Below, piece by piece: positions 43,621 to 57,799 of a stretch of 64,000 nt of DNA (the first letter of the stretch is position 1; each line of letters opens with the position of its first letter). Origin of the DNA: Balanoglossus misakiensis (lineage: Eukaryota > Hemichordata); NCBI GenBank assembly GCA_040954595.2, contig CM082586.2, positions 11,036,001 through 11,100,000 of the forward strand, written 5' to 3'. A program made the translations under genes and the position numbers. The notes beneath the pieces are model-generated. The model was given only the letters and a program-made list of their open reading frames with translations, did no database searches and was not told where the DNA came from.

Positions 43621-43940
43621 AGGGACAAACTCTCTCTCTCGTCGCCCTTTTCTATTAATTATGTTTGATACAAGACACCGTTTATATTAATGGGCATGTG
43701 TATATGTAGTGAATGAACGTTCAACCACACACAACTTCCATCCTGCTTGTATGATATGAGAGTAAAAACTCGCCCAAAATGAATTAATGGTAGAGACCGA
43801 TTTTTCAGTTTTGCGAGTTTTCGCTCTCGTGTCTACATGCGGGATAGAAGGTGTGTGCGGTTGAACGTTGCATCACTATATATCCACATTTACATTAATA
43901 TAAACGGTGTTTTGTATCAAACATGGAAAAGGGCAGCGAG
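43621..43940. mobile_element. AGGGACAAAG-family TTAA MITE, right end shortened
   Basis: TTAA (43617-43620) is followed by AGGGACAAACTCTCTC. The halves are inverted copies (TTTGATACAAGACACCGTTT and its complement near 43895-43920). The right side stops at GGGCAGCGAG, about 17 bp short of the expected end, and TTAA follows at once (43941-43944). Confidence 0.88.
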
Positions 43941-43944
43941 TTAA

Positions 43945-44290
43945 GGATGTACGATCAGTAAAATTGAAAGCATTGTCATTTCTTTTAATCGTGAATTTTC
44001 GTTTCTGATTTGTATGTATAATGAAAATCCATTTTGGGTCACTGCACTTGTTTTCGACTTTAAACAAGGCCGTGAATTTAGTCGACAATTGAAGAAAACT
44101 GCTAACGGTCAGCATTTTCTACCAATGGTTTGTCTATGGATACAATATTGAACAAAGTTTATCTCAAAATAGAGCGTGATGAATTTATTTTGATTTGTCG
44201 GAGCTATGTGTAAAATTTCATGAAAATGACAATAGTAGAAGTGAGTTTTCTAACTATTCTCCATGTACTCCTATGGGAAGAGACACAGGC
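43945..44290. repeat. Dispersed repeat related to 34840-35175 and 34263-34400
   Basis: Shared phrases are AAGGATGTAC, GTTTATCTCAAAA, AAAATGACAATAGTAGAA and CTCCTATGGGAAGA. It starts directly after the TTAA behind the previous MITE. Confidence 0.6.
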
Positions 44291-44580
44291 GCACAGTTTA
44301 CCAGTTGACGACCTCTAAAGAGTAAACGGGGGGGGGGGGGGGATGATGAAAGGTTTAAGACTTACAGATCACAACTTAAAGAGCCATTCAGAAAGAGGCT
44401 TAGAGTGGAGTATCAAATCGGACGATACCACTGACTGGTGGAGGAAGACAAAATAAGCAAACTGAGTAGATGAGTGCTCAGATTTCTTCAGAGGACCAAA
44501 CGTTTCAAAGAATTATACGTGACAATCCATGCCTGGTCCGTCAGTAGATATAAACAGAACATTGTGGCTGTATTCATTAA

Positions 44581-44871
44581 AGGGACAAAGTCTCTCTCTC
44601 GCTGCCCTTTTTCCATTAATTATGTTTGATACAAGACTGCGTTTATATTATTCTACATGTGGATATAGTGAATCAACGTTCAACCATACACACCTTCCAC
44701 CCCGCTTGTATAGACACGAGAGTTTTAAAAAGTAGCCAAAATGAATAAACGGTCTCTACCATTTATTCATTTCGGGCGAGTTTTTACTCTCGTATCATAC
44801 AAGCCGGATGGAAGTTGTGTGTGGTTGAACGTTCATTCACTAACATAAACGGTGTCTTGTATCATGTCCCT
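44581..44871. mobile_element. AGGGACAAAG-family TTAA MITE (291 bp)
   Basis: TTAA stands at 44577-44580 and 44872-44875. The left end AGGGACAAAGTCTCTCTC is full length; on the right only GTCCCT remains before TTAA, the inner right arm being deleted. The central inverted arms (CAACGTTCAACCA..., GGTTGAACGTTCATTCAC) are intact. Confidence 0.9.
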
Positions 44872-44938
44872 TTAACACTTTTGAAGCATTTTACTAATGC
44901 TAACATGACTAGACCAATTGAATGATGTTACATTGCAG

Positions 44939-45020
44939 GTTATCAACTCAGAGGGGCGTCTTGTTATAAAGCGGTACCTGACAAACAATCAGCTGGCAAC
45001 GCTGAAAATACCTGTCAGTC
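44939..45020 (+). CDS. Exon-like segment with good splice signals, unidentified
   Basis: TACATTGCAG precedes it and GTAAGTATG follows. The 82 bp are open and read VINSEGRLVIKRYLTNNQLA then TLKIPVS. I recognise no family. It could be an isolated exon of a plus-strand gene whose other exons were not found, or chance. Confidence 0.22.
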
Positions 45021-45640
45021 GTAAGTATGAAAGTATACATCATTTGAGTAGAATTTTACGGGAGTTCCTAACAAGGCTTGGACATGTCACGCACAAATAC
45101 AAAGGGCGCGTATAAAGACAGACAAAACCTCGCTCAGTGTGAGGTGTTCAGCGATTGCATCTGATAAGTCGAAAATGCTTGATCACGTGTCATGTTCAGT
45201 TGGGAAATTGGATATGTCTCAGGCCAAAAAAACTAATATGTGCTATTCCGATTACATGGTTTTCAAAAATATTGTAGGTAGAAAGGGACATTTTTTTATT
45301 TTTCAATTTTTTTTATATCTTTGGCCGTCGTAGTGTAGAAGAATGACATCATAGTTCTTGCGTGATTCTCGCAATTTTCATGAATTGTTTTATATTTGAC
45401 ATCGTTATTTTTACTTCCGGTTTGCGAAGATCTAAACTGTTTTGGGTCGGCGGGCTAAAATTAGGGTAGTTCGGGTAATCGTTATGACATTGGGAGCTAC
45501 GGCTGCAAAGCCATGTGTCTCGTGCGAAAAGGGCCCTTAACCTTTTGCAATATTTAACAGCAAACAACAGACAGTTTTGAGAATAAAAGGTTTCCGTCGT
45601 GTCTGACTTTCATATCGCATTAATAGCATATCCCTAATTT
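45021..45640. other. Unassigned DNA
   Basis: No gene or repeat recognised; short frames on both strands only. Confidence 0.4.
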
Positions 45641-45649
45641 TAAAGAAAT

Positions 45650-45870
45650 TAGGAGAGACAGAGTGAAACAGGCAGAGTGGCAGACAGACACAAGCAGACA
45701 GACAGAGCAACATTCATCAGTAGAGACACTCACCGGTCGCTCGCTCGCTCGCTCACTCTCTCTCTCAGAGAGAGGGGGCAGACAGTCAGACAGACAGACG
45801 TTGACAGACAGTCAGTAAGTCAGTCAGCCAGTTAATCAGTCAGTCAGACGTCAAAGACACAGTGACACAA
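45650..45870. repeat. Simple-sequence region (CAGA)n, (CTCG)n, (CAGT)n
   Basis: Runs of CAGACAGACA, GCTCGCTCGCTCGCTC, CTCTCTCTCAGAGAGAG and GTCAGTCAG alternate over about 200 bp. Confidence 0.9.
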
Positions 45871-47363
45871 ACACAGCGAGGGAGACAAAAGGACCTTTCA
45901 TGCTTAAACCCCTCTTCTTCTGTTATAAACTTTGAAAACCGTTCGTTTTCAGATTGCAGATTGCTCGAATAACGCGGCACACTGCCGAAACAATAAAACA
46001 AATACTAGTGGGAGCTCATAAAATAAAATCGCTCAACCATTCCGTCGTCCTGAGTGACCTCAGCCACATTAATTCCGACGTCTTTTTAGGGTCATGAAAA
46101 AAGTCACAAATAAGGTATTTCCCCTAGGTCCACCTGAAGCAAAAAGTTTTCGTTTCGACTCCATCATTCCGAATAGTAAGAAAGCAACAAAATTGAAAAG
46201 ACAGATGTAAAATGCAATCTCTCTCACGTGGTAACGTTTGTAACTATGGCAATCACGGTACGTGTTCAGTACACAGACAGGGAGAAAAGTTTCCCCATGC
46301 AATACATGTGTTCAGTAAGGTTTGACCTTGGTTTTACTTTGTACCATGATCGCCGCTTTCTAAGCATGGATGAACGACGGCGGTCAGACCCAATCGAACC
46401 CTTTCATGTCAGATGACCACGGTATCTCCAGTGTGAGATGACATTTGACAAACCATTTGATTTCAACAAAATCTTCGCGTCGTCAACGCGTCGCATACCA
46501 GTCGCATATCGGTATTTACCCAATCATAAAAGTTGGAAATTCGGGAGACTCGATCTGCAACCAAGTTGAGAGTAAATTTTGACGTTTGACTATTGGCAAG
46601 TAAACAGGTTACACAATGACTTGTCGGTTTTTCCTCCGTCATGGTCGTTCTTGACCCAAGTGTCCTTCCTTGACATTTAGACACACCTTGCGGTATGACC
46701 TTGGTGGTCATGTGCAATTAGTTTTCTTGTATAAGACGCTTTTCATGCCGGGGTAGACGACTTGTGCGTGGATCATCAACATTTCAGTGATATTTAAAGT
46801 TTTAGCAATATTGAGAAAACAGGTAGTGAGGTGTCAAATGCATATCAATGTACGAAAATTAGGTCAAGCCACCCGACAGCAACCGCTTTCACACAGTGTC
46901 GGACGTTGCACGGAATGTGAAACGTTACACTGCTTCGGCCGTTCACATGCACCTGGGCGTGGTTTTGGTCAAACGCCCCCACTTACTTTGGGCGTTTTCA
47001 ATGGTAAATGTGTCGTATTGATCGAAACCTTGCCGTAAACACATTTTTTTTGCTGAATCAACATTCAGAGTTCAGCCGTCTAGTTAACGAAGTATTGAAA
47101 TAAGCCACTTGTTCATCATTTTTTGTCTGTCAAACGTGTTTATTCGGACAGGGACCGGCCGCCAATGAGTGGTTTAGGGAGCCCACACGTACACTCTGGT
47201 ACCTGGACAATTAACAAAGACATGACGTGTGTACCGTCCGGTTCGAAAAGATTGGTTTAAGGTAGTCCTGGTAACAGTCATCCTAACGAGGCCAGGGGAG
47301 GTCTCCAAGGGCGAAATAAACAAAGCTACCGATGACGAGTCGAATTCGAATCGGACGATGCTT
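45871..47363. other. Unassigned, relatively CG-rich low-repeat DNA
   Basis: This is the least repetitive part of the right half. Frames at 46228-46416 (+), 46463-46717 (-) and 46787-47038 (+) were read and resemble nothing. A gene with short exons cannot be excluded. Confidence 0.4.
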
Positions 47364-48889
47364 GTTTTCGACTTTGCAAAATCTCAAAATTTCGTCGTTT
47401 TTTGAAAAAAAATCATGGGTGAAAATGCATCAAAAAATGAGAAATTTTCGACTTTGCAAAATCTCAAAATTTCGTCAATTTTGAAAAAAATCATGGGTGA
47501 AAATCATCAAAAAATGACAAATTTTCGACTTTGCAAAATCTCAAAATTTCGTCGATTTTTGAAAAAAATCATGGGTGAAAATCATCAAAAAAATGACAAA
47601 TTTTCGACTTTGCAAAATCTCAAAATTTTGTTGATTTTTGAAAAAAATCATAGGTGAAAATCATCAAAAAATGACAAATTTTCGACTTTGCAAAATCTCA
47701 AAATTTCGTCGATTTTTGAAGAAAATCATGGGTGAAAATCATCAAAAAATGACAAATTTTCGACTTTGCAAAATCTCAAAATTTTTTCGATTTTTGAAAA
47801 AAGACATGGGTGAAAATCATCAAAAAATGACAAATTTTCGACTTTGCAAAATCTCAAAATTTCGTCGATTTTTGAAAAAAATCATGGGGGAAAATCATGA
47901 AAAAAATGACAAATTTTCCTCTTTGCAAAATCTCAAAATTTCGTCGATTTTTAAAAAAAGACATGGGTGAAAATCATCAAAAAATAACAAATTTTCGACT
48001 TTGCAAAATCTCAAAATTTCGTCCATTTTTGAAAAAAAATCATGGGTAAAAATCATCAAAAAATGACACATTTTCGACTTTGCAAAATCTCAAAATTTCG
48101 TCGATTTTTGAAAAAAAATCATGGGTGAAAATCATCAAAAAATGACAAATTTTCGTCTTTGCAAAATCTCAAAATTTCGTCCATTTCTGAAAAAAAATTA
48201 TGGGTAAAAATCATCAAAAATGACAAATTTTCATCTTTGCAAAATCTCAAATTTTCGTCGATTTTTGAAAAAAAATCATGGTTGAAAATCATCAAAAAAT
48301 GACAAAATTTTCGACTTTGCAAAATCTCAAAATTTCGTCGATTTTTGAAAAAAATCATGGGGGAAAATCATGAAAAAATGACAAATTTTCCTCTTTGCAA
48401 AATCTTAAAATTTCGTCGATTTTTGAAAAAAAATCATGGGTGAAAATCATCAAAAAATGACAAATTTTCGTCTTTGCAAAATCTCAAAATTTCGTCCATT
48501 TTTGAAAAAAATCATGGGTGAAAATCATCAAAAAATGACAAATTTTCGACTTTGCAAAATCTCAACATTTCGTCAATTTTTGAAAAAATCATGGGTGAAA
48601 ATCATCAAAAAATGACAAATTTTCGACTTTGCAAAATCTCAAAATTTCGTCGATTTTTGAAAAAAATCATGGGGGAAAATCATGAAAAAATGACAAATTT
48701 TCCTCTCTGCAAAATCTCAAAATTTCGTCGATTTTTGAAAAAAAATCATGGGTGAAAATCATCAAAAAATGACAAATTTTCGTCTTTGCAAAATCTCAAA
48801 ATTTCGTCCATTTTTGAAAAAAAATCATGGGTAAAAATCATCAAAAATGACAAATTTTCGTCTTTGCAAAATCTCAAATTTTCGTCGAT

Positions 48890-51800
48890 TTTTGAAAAAA
48901 AATCATGGTTGAAAATCATCAAAAAATGACAAAATTTTCGACTTTGTAAAATCACAAAATTTCGTCGATTTTGAAAAAAATCATAGGTTCGTCGATTTTT
49001 AAAAAAAAAACATGGGTGAAAATCATCAAAAAATGACACATTTTCCTCTGCAAAATCTCAAAATTTCGTCGTTTTTTGAAAAAAAATCATTGGTGAAAAT
49101 CATCAAAAAATGACAAATTTTCGTCTTTGCAAAATCTCAAATTTTCGTCGATTTTTGAAAAAAATCATGGGTGAAAATCATGAAAAAATGACAAATTTTC
49201 CTCTTTGCAAAATCTCAAAATTTCGTCGATTTTTGAAAAAAATCATGGGTGAAAATCATGAAAAAATGACAAATTTTCCTCTTTGCAAAATCTCAAAATT
49301 TCGTCGTTTTTTGAAAAAAATCATGTGTGAAAATCATCAAAAAATGACAAATTTTGAAAAAAAAAAACTGGTGAAAATCATCAAAAAATGACACATTTAC
49401 GACTTTGCAAAATCTCAAAATTTCGTCGATTTTTGAAAAAAAATCATGGGTGAAAATCATGAAAAAATGACAAATTTTGAAAAAAAAACGGGTGAAAATC
49501 ATCAAAAAATGACACATTTTCGTCGACTTTGCAAAATCTCAAAATTTCGTCGATTTTTGAAAAAAATCATGGGGGAAAATCATGAAAAAATGACAAATTT
49601 TCCTCTGCAAAATCTCAAAATTTCGTCGATTTTTAAAAAAAGACATGGGTGAAAATCATCAAAAAATAACAAATTTTCGACTTTGCAAAATCTCAAAATT
49701 TCGTCCATTTTTGAAAAAAAATCATGGGTAAAAATCATCAAAAAATGACAAATTTTCGTCTTTGCAAAATCTCACAATTTCGTCGATTTTTGAAAAAAAT
49801 CATGTGTGAAAATCATCAAAAAATGACAAATTTTCGACTTTGCAAAATCTCAAAATTTCGTCAATTTTTGAAAAAATCATGGGTGAAAATCATCAAAAAA
49901 TGACAAATTTTCGTCTTTGCAAAATCTCAAAATTTCGTCCATTTTCGACTTTGCAAAATCTCAAAATTTCGTCCATTTCTGAAAAAAAATTATGGGTAAA
50001 AATCATCAAAAATGACAAATTTTCATCTTTGCAAAATCTCAAATTTTCGTCGATTTTTGAAAAAAAATCATGGTTGAAAATCATCAAAAAATGACAAATT
50101 TTCGACTTTGCAAAATCTCAAAATTTCGTCCATTTTTGAAAAAAAATCATGGGTAAAAATCATCAAAAAATGACACATTTTCGACTTTGCAAAATCTCAA
50201 AATTTCGTCGATTTTTGAAAAAAAATCATGGGTGAAAATCATCAAAAAATGACAAATTTTCGTCTTTGCAAAATCTCAAAATTTCGTCCATTTCTGAAAA
50301 AAAATTATGGGTAAAAATCATCAAAAATGACAAATTTTCATCTTTGCAAAATCTCAAATTTTCGTCGATTTTTGAAAAAAAATCATGGTTGAAAATCATC
50401 AAAAAATGACAAAATTTTCGACTTTGCAAAATCTCAAAATTTCGTCGATTTTTGAAAAAAATCATGGGGGAAAATCATGAAAAAATGACAAATTTTCCTC
50501 TTTGCAAAATCTTAAAATTTCGTCGATTTTTGAAAAAAAATCATGGGTGAAAATCATCAAAAAATGACAAATTTTCGTCTTTGCAAAATCTCAAAATTTC
50601 GTCCATTTTTGAAAAAAATCATGGGTGAAAATCATCAAAAAATGACAAATTTTCGACTTTGCAAAATCTCAAATTTTCGTCGATTTTTGAAAAAAAATCA
50701 TGGTTGAAAATCATCAAAAAATGACAAAATTTTCGACTTTGTAAAATCACAAAATTTCGTCGATTTTGAAAAAAATCATAGGTTCGTCGATTTTTAAAAA
50801 AAAAACATGGGTGAAAATCATCAAAAAATGACACATTTTCCTCTGCAAAATCTCAAAATTTCGTCGTTTTTTGAAAAAAAATCATTGGTGAAAATCATCA
50901 AAAAATGACAAATTTTCGTCTTTGCAAAATCTCAAATTTTCGTCGATTTTTGAAAAAAATCATGGGTGAAAATCATGAAAAAATGACAAATTTTCCTCTT
51001 TGCAAAATCTCAAAATTTCGTCGATTTTTGAAAAAAATCATGGGTGAAAATCATGAAAAAATGACAAATTTTCCTCTTTGCAAAATCTCAAAATTTCGTC
51101 GTTTTTTGAAAAAAATCATGTGTGAAAATCATCAAAAAATGACAAATTTTGAAAAAAAAAAACTGGTGAAAATCATCAAAAAATGACACATTTACGACTT
51201 TGCAAAATCTCAAAATTTCGTCGATTTTTGAAAAAAAATCATGGGTGAAAATCATGAAAAAATGACAAATTTTGAAAAAAAAACGGGTGAAAATCATCAA
51301 AAAATGACACATTTTCGTCGACTTTGCAAAATCTCAAAATTTCGTCGATTTTTGAAAAAAATCATGGGGGAAAATCATGAAAAAATGACAAATTTTCCTC
51401 TGCAAAATCTCAAAATTTCGTCGATTTTTAAAAAAAGACATGGGTGAAAATCATCAAAAAATAACAAATTTTCGACTTTGCAAAATCTCAAAATTTCGTC
51501 CATTTTTGAAAAAAAATCATGGGTAAAAATCATCAAAAAATGACAAATTTTCGTCTTTGCAAAATCTCACAATTTCGTCGATTTTTGAAAAAAATCATGT
51601 GTGAAAATCATCAAAAAATGACAAATTTTCGACTTTGCAAAATCTCAAAATTTCGTCAATTTTTGAAAAAATCATGGGTGAAAATCATCAAAAAATGACA
51701 AATTTTCGTCTTTGCAAAATCTCAAAATTTCGTCCATTTTCGACTTTGCAAAATCTCAAAATTTCGTCCATTTCTGAAAAAAAATTATGGGTAAAAATCA

Positions 51801-52445
51801 TCAAAAATGACAAATTTTCATCTTTGCAAAATCTCAAATTTTCGTCGATTTTTGAAAAAAAATCATGGTTGAAAATCATCAAAAAATGACAAATTTTCGA
51901 CTTTGCAAAATCTCAAAATTTCGTCCATTTTTGAAAAAAAATCATGGGTAAAAATCATCAAAAAATGACACATTTTCGACTTTGCAAAATCTCAAAATTT
52001 CGTCGATTTTTGAAAAAAAATCATGGGTGAAAATCATCAAAAAATGACAAATTTTCGTCTTTGCAAAATCTCAAAATTTCGTCCATTTCTGAAAAAAAAT
52101 TATGGGTAAAAATCATCAAAAATGACAAATTTTCATCTTTGCAAAATCTCAAATTTTCGTCGATTTTTGAAAAAAAATCATGGTTGAAAATCATCAAAAA
52201 ATGACAAAATTTTCGACTTTGCAAAATCTCAAAATTTCGTCGATTTTTGAAAAAAATCATGGGGGAAAATCATGAAAAAATGACAAATTTTCCTCTTTGC
52301 AAAATCTTAAAATTTCGTCGATTTTTGAAAAAAAATCATGGGTGAAAATCATCAAAAAATGACAAATTTTCGTCTTTGCAAAATCTCAAAATTTCGTCCA
52401 TTTTTGAAAAAAATCATGGGTGAAAATCATCAAAAAATGACAAAT
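48890..52445. repeat. Higher-order duplication in the satellite, 1795-bp period
   Basis: The variant pattern of about 48890-50650 recurs at about 50685-52445. One marker is the rare unit AAAAAAAAAACTGGTGAAAA followed by ACACATTTACGAC, near 49370 and 51165. Another is GTCCATTTTCGACTTTGC, near 49936 and 51731. Confidence 0.85.
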
Positions 52446-55400
52446 TTTCGACTTTGCAAAATCTCAACATTTCGTCAATTTTTGAAAAAATCATGGGTGA
52501 AAATCATCAAAAAATGACAAATTTTCGACTTTGCAAAATCTCAAAATTTCGTCGATTTTTGAAAAAAATCATGGGGGAAAATCATGAAAAAATGACAAAT
52601 TTTCCTCTCTGCAAAATCTCAAAATTTCGTCGATTTTTGAAAAAAAATCATGGGTGAAAATCATCAAAAAATGACAAATTTTCGTCTTTGCAAAATCTCA
52701 AAATTTCGTCCATTTTTGAAAAAAAATCATGGGTAAAAATCATCAAAAATGACAAATTTTCGTCTTTGCAAAATCTCAAATTTTCGTCGATTTTTGAAAA
52801 AAAATCATGGTTGAAAATCATCAAAAAATGACAAAATTTTCGACTTTGTAAAATCACAAAATTTCGTCGATTTTGAAAAAAATCATAGGTTCGTCGATTT
52901 TTAAAAAAAAAACATGGGTGAAAATCATCAAAAAATGACACATTTTCCTCTGCAAAATCTCAAAATTTCGTCGTTTTTTGAAAAAAAATCATTGGTGAAA
53001 ATCATCAAAAAATGACAAATTTTCGTCTTTGCAAAATCTCAAAATTTCGTCCATTTTTGAAAAAAAATCATGGGTAAAAATCATCAAAAATGACAAATTT
53101 TCGTCTTTGCAAAATCTCAAATTTTCGTCGATTTTTGAAAAAAAATCATGGGTGAAACTCATCAAAAAATGACAAATTTTCGTCTTTGCAAAATCTCAAA
53201 ATTTCGTCCATTTTTGAAAAAAAATCATGGGTAAAAATCATCAAAAATGACAAATTTTCGTCTTTGCAAAATCTCAAATTTTCGTCGATTTTTGAAAAAA
53301 AATCATGGTTGAAAATCATCAAAAAATGACAAAATTTTCGACTTTGTAAAATCACAAAATTTCGTCGATTTTGAAAAAAATCATAGGTTCGTCGATTTTT
53401 AAAAAAAAAACATGGGTGAAAATCATCAAAAAATGACACATTTTCCTCTGCAAAATCTCAAAATTTCGTCGTTTTTTGAAAAAAAATCATTGGTGAAAAT
53501 CATCAAAAAATGACAAATTTTCGTCTTTGCAAAATCTCAAAATTTCGTCCATTTTTGAAAAAAAATCATGGGTAAAAATCATCAAAAATGACAAATTTTC
53601 GTCTTTGCAAAATCTCAAATTTTCGTCGATTTTTGAAAAAAAATCATGGGGGAAAATCATGAAAAAATGACAAATTTTCCTCTTTGCAAAATCTCAAAAT
53701 TTCGTCGATTTTTGAAAAAAATCATGGGTGAAAATCATGAAAAAATGACAAATTTTCCTCTTTGCAAAATCTCAAAATTTCGTCGTTTTTTGAAAAAAAT
53801 CATGTGTGAAAATCATCAAAAAATGACAAATTTTGAAAAAAAAAAACTGGTGAAAATCATCAAAAAATGACACATTTACGACTTTGCAAAATCTCAAAAT
53901 TTCGTCGATTTTTGAAAAAAAATCATGGGTGAAAATCATGAAAAAATGACAAATTTTGAAAAAAAAACGGGTGAAAATCATCAAAAAATGACACATTTTC
54001 GTCGACTTTGCAAAATCTCAAAATTTCGTCGATTTTTGAAAAAAATCATGGGGGAAAATCATGAAAAAATGACAAATTTTCCTCTGCAAAATCTCAAAAT
54101 TTCGTCGATTTTTAAAAAAAGACATGGGTGAAAATCATCAAAAAATAACAAATTTTCGACTTTGCAAAATCTCAAAATTTCGTCCATTTTTGAAAAAAAA
54201 TCATGGGTAAAAATCATCAAAAATGACAAATTTTCGTCTTTGCAAAATCTCAAATTTTCGTCGATTTTTGAAAAAAAATCATGGGGGAAAATCATGAAAA
54301 AATGACAAATTTTCCTCTTTGCAAAATCTCAAAATTTCGTCGATTTTTGAAAAAAATCATGGGTGAAAATCATGAAAAAATGACAAATTTTCCTCTTTGC
54401 AAAATCTCAAAATTTCGTCGTTTTTTGAAAAAAATCATGTGTGAAAATCATCAAAAAATGACAAATTTTGAAAAAAAAAAACTGGTGAAAATCATCAAAA
54501 AATGACACATTTACGACTTTGCAAAATCTCAAAATTTCGTCGATTTTTGAAAAAAAATCATGGGTGAAAATCATGAAAAAATGACAAATTTTGAAAAAAA
54601 AACGGGTGAAAATCATCAAAAAATGACACATTTTCGTCGACTTTGCAAAATCTCAAAATTTCGTCGATTTTTGAAAAAAATCATGGGGGAAAATCATGAA
54701 AAAATGACAAATTTTCCTCTGCAAAATCTCAAAATTTCGTCGATTTTTAAAAAAAGACATGGGTGAAAATCATCAAAAAATAACAAATTTTCGACTTTGC
54801 AAAATCTCAAAATTTCGTCCATTTTTGAAAAAAAATCATGGGTAAAAATCATCAAAAAATGACAAATTTTCGTCTTTGCAAAATCTCACAATTTCGTCGA
54901 TTTTTGAAAAAAATCATGTGTGAAAATCATCAAAAAATGACAAATTTTCGACTTTGCAAAATCTCAAAATTTCGTCAATTTTTGAAAAAATCATGGGTGA
55001 AAATCATCAAAAAATGACAAATTTTCGTCTTTGCAAAATCTCAAAATTTCGTCCATTTTCGACTTTGCAAAATCTCAAAATTTCGTCCATTTCTGAAAAA
55101 AAATTATGGGTAAAAATCATCAAAAATGACAAATTTTCATCTTTGCAAAATCTCAAATTTTCGTCGATTTTTGAAAAAAAATCATGGTTGAAAATCATCA
55201 AAAAATGACAAATTTTCGACTTTGCAAAATCTCAAAATTTCGTCCATTTTTGAAAAAAAATCATGGGTAAAAATCATCAAAAAATGACACATTTTCGACT
55301 TTGCAAAATCTCAAAATTTCGTCGATTTTTGAAAAAAAATCATGGGTGAAAATCATCAAAAAATGACAAATTTTCGTCTTTGCAAAATCTCAAAATTTCG

Positions 55401-56370
55401 TCCATTTCTGAAAAAAAATTATGGGTAAAAATCATCAAAAATGACAAATTTTCATCTTTGCAAAATCTCAAATTTTCGTCGATTTTTGAAAAAAAATCAT
55501 GGTTGAAAATCATCAAAAAATGACAAAATTTTCGACTTTGCAAAATCTCAAAATTTCGTCGATTTTTGAAAAAAATCATGGGGGAAAATCATGAAAAAAT
55601 GACAAATTTTCCTCTTTGCAAAATCTTAAAATTTCGTCGATTTTTGAAAAAAAATCATGGGTGAAAATCATCAAAAAATGACAAATTTTCGTCTTTGCAA
55701 AATCTCAAAATTTCGTCCATTTTTGAAAAAAATCATGGGTGAAAATCATCAAAAAATGACAAATTTTCGACTTTGCAAAATCTCAACATTTCGTCAATTT
55801 TTGAAAAAATCATGGGTGAAAATCATCAAAAAATGACAAATTTTCGACTTTGCAAAATCTCAAAATTTCGTCGATTTTTGAAAAAAATCATGGGGGAAAA
55901 TCATGAAAAAATGACAAATTTTCCTCTCTGCAAAATCTCAAAATTTCGTCGATTTTTGAAAAAAAATCATGGGTGAAAATCATCAAAAAATGACAAATTT
56001 TCGTCTTTGCAAAATCTCAAAATTTCGTCCATTTTTGAAAAAAAATCATGGGTAAAAATCATCAAAAATGACAAATTTTCGTCTTTGCAAAATCTCAAAT
56101 TTTCGTCGATTTTTGAAAAAAAATCATGGTTGAAAATCATCAAAAAATGACAAAATTTTCGACTTTGTAAAATCACAAAATTTCGTCGATTTTGAAAAAA
56201 ATCATAGGTTCGTCGATTTTTAAAAAAAAAACATGGGTGAAAATCATCAAAAAATGACACATTTTCCTCTGCAAAATCTCAAAATTTCGTCGTTTTTTGA
56301 AAAAAAATCATTGGTGAAAATCATCAAAAAATGACAAATTTTCGTCTTTGCAAAATCTCAAAATTTCGTC
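50960..56370. repeat. Higher-order duplication in the satellite, 3319-bp period
   Basis: About 50960-53050 recurs at about 54280-56370. A 635-bp block is also repeated (53772-54131 with 54407-54766) and a 498-bp block (52650-52940 with 53146-53439), judged from identical rare variants such as CATAGGTTCGTCGATTTTTA. Confidence 0.82.
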
Positions 56371-57799
56371 CATTTTTGAAAAAAAATCATGGGTAAAAAT
56401 CATCAAAAATGACAAATTTTCGTCTTTGCAAAATCTCAAATTTTCGTCGATTTTTGAAAAAAAATCATGGGGGAAAATCATGAAAAAATGACAAATTTTC
56501 CTCTTTGCAAAATCTCAAAATTTCGTCGATTTTTGAAAAAAATCATGGGTGAAAATCATGAAAAAATGACAAATTTTCCTCTTTGCAAAATCTCAAAATT
56601 TCGTCGTTTTTTGAAAAAAATCATGTGTGAAAATCATCAAAAAATGACAAATTTTGAAAAAAAAACGGGTGAAAATCATCAAAAAATGACACATTTTCGT
56701 CGACTTTGCAAAATCTCAAAATTTCGTCGATTTTTGAAAAAAATCATGGGGGAAAATCATGAAAAAATGACAAATTTTCCTCTGCAAAATCTCAAAATTT
56801 CGTCGATTTTTAAAAAAAGACATGGGTGAAAATCATCAAAAAATAACAAATTTTCGACTTTGCAAAATCTCAACATTTCGTCAATTTTTGAAAAAATCAT
56901 GGGTGAAAATCATCAAAAAATGACAAATTTTCGACTTTGCAAAATCTCAAAATTTCGTCGATTTTTGAAAAAAATCATGGGGGAAAATCATGAAAAAATG
57001 ACAAATTTTCCTCTCTGCAAAATCTCAAAATTTCGTCCATTTTTGAAAAAAAATCATGGGTAAAAATCATCAAAAAATGACAAATTTTCGTCTTTGCAAA
57101 ATCTCACAATTTCGTCGATTTTTGAAAAAAATCATGTGTGAAAATCATCAAAAAATGACAAATTTTCGACTTTGCAAAATCTCAAAATTTCGTCAATTTT
57201 TGAAAAAATCATGGGTGAAAATCATCAAAAAATGACAAATTTTCGTCTTTGCAAAATCTCAAAATTTCGTCCATTTTCGACTTTGCAAAATCTCAAAATT
57301 TCGTCCATTTCTGAAAAAAAATTATGGGTAAAAATCATCAAAAATGACAAATTTTCATCTTTGCAAAATCTCAAATTTTCGTCGATTTTTGAAAAAAAAT
57401 CATGGTTGAAAATCATCAAAAAATGACAAAATTTTCGACTTTGCAAAATCTCAACATTTCGTCGATTTTTGAAAAAAATCATGGGTGAAAATCATCAAAA
57501 AATGACAATTTTTCGACTTTGCAAAATCTCAACATTTCGTCGATTTTTGAAGAAAATCATGGGTGAAAATCATCAAAAAATGACAAATTTTCGACTTTGC
57601 AAAATCTCAAAATTTTTTCGATTTTTGAAAAAAGACATGGGTGAAAATCATCAAAAAATGACAAATTTTCGACTTTGCAAAATCTCAAAATTTCGTCGAT
57701 TTTTGAAAAAAATCATGGGGGAAAATCATGAAAAAAATGACAAATTTTCCTCTTTGCAAAATCTCAAAATTTCGTCGATTTTTGAAAAAAATCATGGGT

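Noticed and set aside
44321-44341. Long G-run as a regulatory site
   Set aside because: Homopolymer only. Several similar G/C-runs occur (11630, 12316, 30600, 36124, 43484) and no context supports a function.
46228-47038. Frames in the low-repeat stretch before the satellite
   Set aside because: Read in all frames, without recognisable motif, signal peptide or consistent splice borders.
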